Source of the DNA: Prevotellaceae bacterium
GTDB taxonomy: Bacteria > Bacteroidota > Bacteroidia > Bacteroidales > Bacteroidaceae
Length of the DNA: 12,015 bases
Assembly (NCBI GenBank): GCA_021153165.1
Contig: JAGKTZ010000060.1
Location: forward strand, 1 to 12,015
Direction: 5' to 3'
Numbering within the stretch: position 1 is the first letter of the stretch; each line of letters opens with the position of its first letter. Under the pieces are notes generated by a model that was given only the letters and a program-made list of their open reading frames with translations, did no database searches and was not told where the DNA came from. This document shows, in pieces, positions 6,637 through 12,015 of the stretch. Both the position numbers and the translations under genes were made by a program.

Positions 6637-9480
6637 ATGAAACCTAAAATTCTCACCTTTTTACTATTCTTCTGTGCCCTCTTTGCGCAAGCCCAGACTT
6701 TCAAGTTTAGCGTAAAGGGCACTATCGTCGAAGAAAGTACGACGAACGCACTTCCCATGGTGAAAGTACAACTGCTCACCATCGACTCCGTGCGTGAGAG
6801 TCAAGCCACTACCAACGAAGACGGTGCCTTTCTACTCAAAGCCAAAAGGGTAGGCAAGTACATCGTTCGCGCAGAAATGATGGGATACGAACCACTCTTC
6901 AAGAATGTGGAATTTACCACGGAGAAAACCGTCGTTGACCTCGGTAAACTCACGCTCAAAGTACAGGATTATCAACTCGGCGAAGCCCAAGTCACAGCAC
7001 TATCACGCATGATGACGATGAAGGAAGATACATTGGTCTTTCACTCCTCTGCCCTGCGCTTACCACCAGGCGCATCGCTCGCCACACTGATGAATCAATT
7101 GCCTGGCGTGTCTATTGACAAGGACGGCAACCTGACCTTTCAGGGCAAGGCGGTGAGTCAGATCCTGGTAGACGGCAAACCTTTCTTCGGCGATGTGAAT
7201 ACTGCGCTGGCTAATATGCCTACGGATGCCGTGCAGGATGTGAAAGTATATGAGAAGACTGACGAAGAGAAGGAGTTTCGCGGAGAATTGGATGAGCAGA
7301 AAGCGACCGTAGTAGACCTGAAGATCAAAAAGGAATACAAGTCGACCTGGATGACTAATCTTGACTTGGGTGGCGGTACGGATAAGCGCTACATTGGTAA
7401 GTTCTTCACGACAAATTTCACCGACAAAAGACGTACTGCGATATATGCGCAGATGAATAATATCAGTCAGAACCAACGTGTCGATGAGAATGGTAACTGG
7501 CAATATTGGAGCGGCACAGGCGGCGTCTACACCTATCGCAAGGCTGGCGCTATGCTGCAATGGGACAATGGTAAGGGCAATAAGGAAGCAGGCAACTTAC
7601 GCACAAACATGAATCTCGAAGTGGCGCACAACGACCAAACGTCCGTGATGTACAACAATAGTGAGACGTTCCTTGGAGGTGGCAAGTCGCTCTTCAACTA
7701 TGCTCACAGTTCTAATTTTGAGAAAGACATTCGCACCAATATCAATGGTCAATTGACTTACAACATCGACTCCCTGAATCGCATCAATTTGTCTGCCAGA
7801 TATAGTTACACTAATTATGACGAAAATAGTTGGAGTAAATCCTCGACCTATCACACACAGCCGGATATCACAGAAGGTTTGGCTGAAAGTCTGCTGGGCA
7901 ATACTATTGACGAGACCTTGAAGCAAAAGGGTGTTTACTCAAACTACCATAGCGGATTGGGAGGCACAAATTATCACAATGCTTCGCTCGATGCCAAATA
8001 CACTCACCTTTTTAAGAAGAAGGGCAGGACATTAGACTTCAGTCTTGGTGCACGCTATAGGGAGAACAACAATGAAGCGCATCTATGGCAAGAAATACGC
8101 TACTTCCAAACCAGTGTGGCTGAGCCCGAGCGCTTGGTACGCAGATATGGCATGGGAGTTCAGAAGGCCTACAATCTGGATGCAGGCATCAATTATGTAG
8201 ACCGACTGACAGAGCATATCAAAATGAATGCTTCATATCGCTATGTGCACGCTATGAGTCGAGGCAATGAGAACCTGTACAACCTAGACCGCTATGCCGC
8301 CTATCGCGATCCGTATCTGCCTCTCGGTCATCTGCCCACGGCTGGCGATTCGTTGGAATACACTCGCGACTCACTCAATTCGCAATATGCTCGCGAATAC
8401 AACGACCAGCACTCTCTACGCATCAGTATGTCGGGACAATGGGAAAAGTGGGAAGCGATGGTTTATCCCTCGCTCAACCTATTCCACGACCGAATCTATA
8501 TGGAGCGCGGCGGCAATATATACGAGCCCAAGCGCACACACTTAGGATTAGGGCTCTATTCGTATGTGAAGTACAACATCAACAAGCAGAATTACCTGCA
8601 GCTCAACTACAATGGTAGAACAAGCCGTCCCTCATTGAGCCAACTCCTACCGATCAGCAACACTAGCGACCCTATGTCAGAAACCATCTATAATCCTGAT
8701 TTGAAGGCAGGTTGGGTCAATAGTGTAGACCTCTACGGTCGTTTCTTCAATACCAAACGTGGCGACACCTACAGTGTAAGCTTAGAGATAAAGAATCAAA
8801 GTAATACACAAGTGACCACACGCCAGACCGACCCCAACACAGGCTATACACGCTATAGCTATATGAATGTGAATGGCGACTACAGCACATGGGCCTCGGC
8901 GTGGACTGAGCAACCGCTGGATACGGCTCGGTGCTGGATGCTGACTGCCAGTGCCAGAATAAACTACTCACACAACACAGGCTATGTGGGAACAATAGGC
9001 GACGAGCTTGGCCTGTCTGCCATCAACCGCATCTTGCCGCACACCGGCCTGGGTCTGCGTTACCGCAAGGACATCTGGAGCATCTCACTCAACGGATCGT
9101 GGAGCGGCGACTACACACGCTACAAAACTTCGCCCTTGCACAACCAAAATGGTCACACCTATGAGGTCAGCCTCACCCCTCAGGTCGACCTACCCTTTGG
9201 TATGAAGATCAACACCAACCTGATCTACTATACCCGCACCGGCTATGCCGACGACCTATTAAACCATGATCAATGGATCCTGAATGCGTCGATATCGCAG
9301 AGTTTCCTGAAGAGCAAGGCCCTAACCTTGCAGCTCGAAGCCGTTGACCTGTTGAAACAACGTACATCGGAATACAGCCGCCTCACAGCTAATGGCAGAT
9401 TTTATAATCGTACGGAGTGTTTCCTGAGCTACATCATGCTACACGCCACCTATAAATTCAATATTGGGGGAAAGAAATAG
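6637..9480 (+). CDS. TonB-dependent-receptor-like outer membrane beta-barrel protein
   Basis: The 947-residue protein starts with a signal peptide (1-19, ending FAQA, cleavage before Gln20). Residues about 23-110 are a carboxypeptidase-regulatory-like beta domain (VKGTIVEESTTNALP, then TNEDGAFLLKA). Residues about 120-230 are a plug-like domain (LMNQLPGVSIDKDGNLTFQG, ILVDGKPFFGDV, DVKVYEKTDEE). The rest alternates in the manner of an outer-membrane barrel with many aromatic strands and ends in a typical strand, MLHATYKFNI. This is the architecture of the OMP beta-barrel family (PF14905 type), related to SusC but without a SusD partner in the window. No clear TonB box is visible. It likely sits in the outer membrane and handles a small ligand or peptide. 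Its signal peptide and A/C-rich leader resemble those of the gene at 2948, which suggests a link to the BlaI/M56 operon. A strong terminator ends at 9596. Confidence 0.88.
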   Translation: MKPKILTFLLFFCALFAQAQTFKFSVKGTIVEESTTNALPMVKVQLLTIDSVRESQATTNEDGAFLLKAKRVGKYIVRAEMMGYEPLFKNVEFTTEKTVVDLGKLTLKVQDYQLGEAQVTALSRMMTMKEDTLVFHSSALRLPPGASLATLMNQLPGVSIDKDGNLTFQGKAVSQILVDGKPFFGDVNTALANMPTDAVQDVKVYEKTDEEKEFRGELDEQKATVVDLKIKKEYKSTWMTNLDLGGGTDKRYIGKFFTTNFTDKRRTAIYAQMNNISQNQRVDENGNWQYWSGTGGVYTYRKAGAMLQWDNGKGNKEAGNLRTNMNLEVAHNDQTSVMYNNSETFLGGGKSLFNYAHSSNFEKDIRTNINGQLTYNIDSLNRINLSARYSYTNYDENSWSKSSTYHTQPDITEGLAESLLGNTIDETLKQKGVYSNYHSGLGGTNYHNASLDAKYTHLFKKKGRTLDFSLGARYRENNNEAHLWQEIRYFQTSVAEPERLVRRYGMGVQKAYNLDAGINYVDRLTEHIKMNASYRYVHAMSRGNENLYNLDRYAAYRDPYLPLGHLPTAGDSLEYTRDSLNSQYAREYNDQHSLRISMSGQWEKWEAMVYPSLNLFHDRIYMERGGNIYEPKRTHLGLGLYSYVKYNINKQNYLQLNYNGRTSRPSLSQLLPISNTSDPMSETIYNPDLKAGWVNSVDLYGRFFNTKRGDTYSVSLEIKNQSNTQVTTRQTDPNTGYTRYSYMNVNGDYSTWASAWTEQPLDTARCWMLTASARINYSHNTGYVGTIGDELGLSAINRILPHTGLGLRYRKDIWSISLNGSWSGDYTRYKTSPLHNQNGHTYEVSLTPQVDLPFGMKINTNLIYYTRTGYADDLLNHDQWILNASISQSFLKSKALTLQLEAVDLLKQRTSEYSRLTANGRFYNRTECFLSYIMLHATYKFNIGGKK

Positions 9481-9503
9481 TCGCAAAAAGATACGACACA
9501 AAA

Positions 9504-9565
9504 ACTGTTCGAAAAGGTTTTTCAAACGCAATTAAACTGATATTAAATTAAACATCCCGAACAGT
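9504..9565 (+). other. Long-range inverted repeat in the 3' untranslated region (possible structured RNA)
   Basis: ACTGTTCG (9504-9511) is exactly complementary to CGAACAGT (9558-9565), enclosing 46 bases with a small inner GAAAA/TTTTC hairpin (9511-9523). The outer stem abuts the terminator hairpin at 9568. It could be a 3' end structure protecting the mRNA of the barrel protein or part of a small RNA. I saw no convincing promoter directly upstream. Confidence 0.4.
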
Positions 9566-9567
9566 GG

Positions 9568-9596
9568 GGCACCGAGTCATCGCTCGGTGCCTTTTT
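9568..9596 (+). terminator. Intrinsic terminator of the outer membrane barrel gene
   Basis: A perfect 9-bp GC-rich stem GGCACCGAG (9568-9576) / CTCGGTGCC (9583-9591) with a six-base loop is followed directly by TTTTT. It lies 87 bases after the stop codon of the barrel protein. Confidence 0.92.
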
Positions 9597-9641
9597 GTAT
9601 TCATCGAGCAGATGCAAAGTAAAGATAAAGCGCAAAGAATT

Positions 9642-9671
9642 TGTCTCAAAAAAATATCACAATTTGAGACA
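9642..9671. repeat. 9-bp inverted repeat bordering the 21-bp tandem array
   Basis: TGTCTCAAA (9642-9650) is exactly complementary to TTTGAGACA (9663-9671) across a 12-base A/T-rich spacer. The TGTCTCA element also occurs inside two of the neighbouring 21-bp units (9695-9701 and 9716-9722), so this hairpin appears to be built from the same sequence in both orientations. There is no T-run suitable for a strong terminator on the - strand; on the + strand TTTTT (9672-9676) follows, so weak termination is possible. Confidence 0.65.
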
Positions 9672-9795
9672 TTTTTCTCATCCTATGAAATTTTTGTCTC
9701 ATCCCGTGAGATTTTTGTCTCATCCTATGAAATTGCAATTCTATCCTATGAAATTGTAGTTTTATCCTAAGAAAATACAGTTTTCTCCTATGAAA
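9670..9795. repeat. Array of six tandem 21-bp repeats
   Basis: Six units start at 9670, 9691, 9712, 9733, 9754 and 9775, exactly 21 bases apart. Each ends in a form of TCCTATGAAA (exceptions: TCCCGTGAGA in unit 2 and TCCTAAGAAA in unit 5) and begins T-rich; units 2 and 3 share TTTTTGTCTCA. Units degrade towards the right end. Each unit holds a small palindrome (TCAT-CCT-ATGA); in unit 2 both arms have changed so that CTCAT still pairs with GTGAG. There are no unique spacers, so it is not a CRISPR array. Together with the structures on both sides it fills the gene-free stretch 9481-9964. In 9796-9898 I see nothing. Confidence 0.88.
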
Positions 9796-9898
9796 ATAAT
9801 TTCAACTCAAATATGAATGATGTTTTATCAAATAGCAGAAGTACAAGTAGGCATAAAGAGAAGTCTACAGAAGGAACGGACAAAAAAGTAGGGTGAAC

Positions 9899-9939
9899 AA
9901 AAAAAAAAAGTGCACCGACCTGCGAGGTCAATGCACTTT
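9899..9939 (-). terminator. Intrinsic terminator of the rpsB-tsf operon
   Basis: On the - strand, AAGTGCA (9938-9932) pairs with TGCACTT (9914-9908), and inside it GACCT pairs with AGGTC (9929-9917) around a three-base loop, with a two-base internal bulge on each side. A run of eleven T (9909-9899) follows. It lies 26 bases after the tsf stop. Confidence 0.93.
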
Positions 9940-9964
9940 ATGTTTTAATCGCTATAGATAGAGA

Positions 9965-10954
9965 TTATTCTGCGCGGAGAGTGAAGCGGCTGTAAGCAAC
10001 TACAGTGAGTTCCTTATCAAAGCTCTTCAAATATTCGCTTACAGACATCTTGCTATCTTGGATGTATTCTTGGTTGAGGAGGCAAGATTCCTTGAAGAAC
10101 TTAGCCATACGACCATTAGCGATGTTTTGGATCATTTGTTCAGGAAGGTTAGCAGCCTTTTCTTCAGCTACAGTCTTCTTCAATTGGCGGATTTCTTCAG
10201 CTTGTTCAGCTGTGATGTTGCCCTTCATGATGCCTTCTTCGATGTGTTCTTCGTTTTCAGCAATGTAAGCATTGAAACCAGCCTTCTTGATAGCAGCGTC
10301 AACTGCCTTCTTCACTTGCTCTTCCTTAGTCTTTTCGATAGCTACCTTCAACTCTTCAGCCTTCACGTTTTCAGGAACGCTTGCTTCGTCGAGAGCTACA
10401 GGGTTCATAGCAGCCACTTGCATAGCTACGTTGTGCGCAGCTTCTTCAGCAGGCTTGTTAGTTTGAACCATAGTACAGAGCATGTGACGGCCCATGTGGT
10501 CGTATACAGATACGTTGTCACCTTCGATGAAGTTGTAACCATCCAATTCCATCTTTTCGCCAGTGATACCACTGCGAGCAACTACAGCGTCAGCTACAGT
10601 GTGTTCGCCCATAGGAAGTGCGCTTACTTCTTCTACAGTCTTACACTTGTTAGCTACAGCCAAGTCGAGGATTTCTTGAGCCAACTTGATGAAGTCTTCA
10701 TTCTTAGCAACGAAGTCAGTTTCGCACTTGAGGGCGATGATAGCGCTGAAGCCGTCTACGCTCTTGCAGAGTACGCAACCTTCAGCTGCATCTCTGTCTG
10801 AACGCTTAGCTGCAACAGCTTGACCACGTTGACGAATGAGTTCGATTGCGCCTTCGATGCTACCGTTAGCTTCAGTCAAAGCCTTCTTGCAATCACCAAG
10901 ACCAGCACCGGTCATTGCGCGCAACTTTTTGATATCTTCCATTCCTACTGCCAT
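9965..10954 (-). CDS. tsf: Translation elongation factor Ts
   Basis: EF-Ts is the guanine-nucleotide exchange factor that releases GDP from EF-Tu in the cytoplasm. The 329-residue protein begins with the UBA-like N-terminal domain (MEDIKKLRAMTGAGLGDCKK, 5-24, the family signature) and contains the highly conserved TDFVAKN (79-85), whose Asp-Phe reaches the EF-Tu nucleotide site. Two EF-Ts dimerisation-type subdomains follow. The C-terminal VKKAVDAAIKKAGFNAYIAE and the following coiled helices are lengthened relative to the 283-residue E. coli protein, as is usual in Bacteroidales. The start MAVGMEDIKKL is preferred over Met5 by similarity to relatives. It lies 27 bases after rpsB on the same strand and ends before a strong terminator. 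Strong codon bias fits high expression. No anomaly seen. Confidence 0.98.
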   Translation of the reverse strand: MAVGMEDIKKLRAMTGAGLGDCKKALTEANGSIEGAIELIRQRGQAVAAKRSDRDAAEGCVLCKSVDGFSAIIALKCETDFVAKNEDFIKLAQEILDLAVANKCKTVEEVSALPMGEHTVADAVVARSGITGEKMELDGYNFIEGDNVSVYDHMGRHMLCTMVQTNKPAEEAAHNVAMQVAAMNPVALDEASVPENVKAEELKVAIEKTKEEQVKKAVDAAIKKAGFNAYIAENEEHIEEGIMKGNITAEQAEEIRQLKKTVAEEKAANLPEQMIQNIANGRMAKFFKESCLLNQEYIQDSKMSVSEYLKSFDKELTVVAYSRFTLRAE

Positions 10955-10981
10955 AGTAGTAAAAATTTTTAGGGTTTAAAA

Positions 10982-11773
10982 TTATTCAGCAGCTGGAGCT
11001 TCAGTTGCTTCGTTCTTCTTCTCAGCGCGAGCCTTAGTAGCACGCTTTTTGCCTTCGCCAGCAGCTTCAGCATCTACGCGTTCAGCCTTACGTTCTTCGA
11101 GACCTTCAGCGATAGCAGCACAACAAGCGTCGAGGATTACTTCAACACTCTTGTTAGCATCATCATTAGCTGGGATCAAGTAGTCTACGCAGTTAGGATC
11201 TGAGTTAGTATCTACGATACCGAATACAGGGATACCGAGGCGTTGAGCTTCGCGTACAGCGATGTGTTCCTTGCATACGTCAACTACGAAGAGTGCAGCA
11301 GGGAGCTTAGTCAAGTCAGCGATAGAACCGAGGTTCTTTTCCAACTTAGCACGTTGACGAGAGATTTGGAGGATTTCACGCTTTGAGAGGTTAGAATATG
11401 TACCATCGCTCATGAGCTTATCGATATTGGCCATCTTTTTAACTGCCTTGCGGATGGTAGGGAAGTTAGTAAGCATACCACCTGCCCAGCGTTCTGTAAC
11501 ATATGGCATGTTTACAGAAGCAGCTTTTTCAGCAACGGCTTGCTTAGCTTGCTTTTTAGTAGCTACGAAGAGGATACGACGACCAGACTTAGCGATTTGC
11601 TTCAAAGCTTCAGCAGCTTCGTCCACCTTAGCTACAGTCTTGTGAAGGTCGATGATGTGAATGCCATTACGCTCCATGAAGATGTAAGGAGCCATAGCAG
11701 GGTTCCACTTACGAGTGAGGTGACCAAAGTGACAGCCAGCCTCCAAGAGGGTTTCAAAATTTGTTCTAGACAT
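10982..11773 (-). CDS. rpsB: 30S ribosomal protein S2
   Basis: S2 binds the 30S subunit between head and body and is needed to recruit S1. The 263-residue protein shows all the family landmarks: CHFGHLTRKWNPAMAPYIF (14-32), IHIIDLHKT (39-45), RILFVATKKQAK (66-77), ERWAGGMLTNFPTIR (94-108), and LFVVDVCKEHIAVREAQRLGIPVFGIVDTNSDP (161-193). Residues about 227-263 form a charged Lys/Glu/Ala-rich tail, which is variable among Bacteroidales. rpsB followed by tsf is one of the most conserved bacterial gene orders, and the 27-base gap implies co-transcription. The ATG is preceded by an A/T-rich leader without a Shine-Dalgarno sequence, as is common in Bacteroidota. The ribosomal genes rplM and rpsI, often upstream in this group, are not seen before the window ends. 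Confidence 0.98.
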   Translation of the reverse strand: MSRTNFETLLEAGCHFGHLTRKWNPAMAPYIFMERNGIHIIDLHKTVAKVDEAAEALKQIAKSGRRILFVATKKQAKQAVAEKAASVNMPYVTERWAGGMLTNFPTIRKAVKKMANIDKLMSDGTYSNLSKREILQISRQRAKLEKNLGSIADLTKLPAALFVVDVCKEHIAVREAQRLGIPVFGIVDTNSDPNCVDYLIPANDDANKSVEVILDACCAAIAEGLEERKAERVDAEAAGEGKKRATKARAEKKNEATEAPAAE

Positions 11774-12015
11774 TGTTTTAATTTTTTGTTTACGTTCTTT
11801 TTAAGTTGAGTGTTCAACCAGCTTATCGTGTAGTCTCGCGGCTCACCGTTTATTGCGACTCACGTCGCTGAGCTTTTGCAAAAGTCACGTAAGCTTAGAT
11901 ACTAAACACTGTATTTTGATTTGTTGCGAGTCGTGCAACTTTTCATTCAGCGTTTTTGTGTGCGTAAATCTTTTGCTTTTCTCGCACACATACACATATA
12001 TAATATATATAAGGT
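11774..12015 (-). promoter_or_regulatory. Non-coding upstream region of rpsB with several hairpins (candidate mRNA leader)
   Basis: No coding frame with recognisable protein is present in these 242 bases. On the - strand there are, from upstream to downstream: an 8-bp hairpin TGTGTGCG (11990-11983) / CGCACACA (11964-11957) with an 18-base A-rich loop; GTTGC/GCAAC (11939-11923); the 12-base palindrome CTTTTGCAAAAG (11884-11873); and GCGAC/GTCGC (11868-11855) closed by a GTGA tetraloop of the GNRA type. None is followed by a T-run, so they are not terminators. No TAnnTTTG promoter is evident; the far end (11991-12012) is extremely A/T-rich. S2 represses its own synthesis through the rpsB leader in proteobacteria, and a similar role here is inference. 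Confidence 0.5.

Noticed and set aside
9560..9596. Resemblance to the 3' end of a type II tracrRNA (GGCACCGAGTC.GGTGC followed by T-run)
   Set aside because: There is no cas9, repeat array or anti-repeat in the window, and the hairpin has a longer stem and loop; it serves as an ordinary terminator of the barrel gene. The likeness is short and probably chance.
9670..9795. CRISPR array
   Set aside because: The 21-bp units are directly contiguous, with no unique spacers of constant length and no cas genes.
10058..10801. A 247-residue open frame on the + strand opposite tsf
   Set aside because: Its Phe/Ser/Leu-rich composition is what the strongly biased codons of tsf give on the opposite strand; EF-Ts is certain.

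Overview
The window looks like a chromosomal segment of a Bacteroidota (Bacteroidales, probably Prevotella-like) bacterium. The evidence is an M56/BlaI pair with no penicillin-binding domain, a TlpA-like thioredoxin protein with a large N-terminal region, a DUF4476 protein, a carboxypeptidase-regulatory/plug/outer-membrane-barrel protein, one promoter of the TTTG / TAnnTTTG type, and S2 and EF-Ts sequences of Bacteroidales character. The genus call is low confidence.

Region 1 (15-5793, + strand) is a compact run of five genes that is probably one operon: a BlaI/MecI-family repressor, an M56 (BlaR1-type) membrane metalloprotease, a lipoprotein, a 793-residue secreted thioredoxin-fold protein and a small secreted DUF4476 protein. 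The first two are a known repressor/anti-repressor pairing, but no beta-lactamase is present. A similar all-beta module of about 90 residues seems to occur at the C-terminus of the M56 protein, in the lipoprotein and at the N-terminus of the thioredoxin protein. This suggests that sensor and effectors act on the same kind of ligand or surface in the periplasm.

Region 2 (5804-6542, - strand) is a self-contained cassette: a good Bacteroides-type promoter, one AT-richer gene for a small kinase-fold protein of the kind found in polyvalent proteins of phages and conjugative elements, and an intrinsic terminator. It lies against the direction of its neighbours and looks like an insertion.

Region 3 (6637-9596, + strand) is a 947-residue TonB-receptor-like outer-membrane protein followed by a strong terminator. 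Its signal peptide and leader resemble those of the thioredoxin protein, which hints that it belongs functionally with region 1.

Region 4 (9481-9964) has no convincing gene. It holds an 8-bp long-range inverted repeat, the + strand terminator, a 9-bp inverted repeat, six tandem 21-bp repeats in exact register, about 100 bases in which I see nothing, and the terminator of the next operon.

Region 5 (9965-12015, - strand) is the housekeeping rpsB-tsf operon (ribosomal protein S2 and elongation factor Ts), preceded by at least 242 bases of non-coding leader with several hairpins that may be a regulatory mRNA leader.
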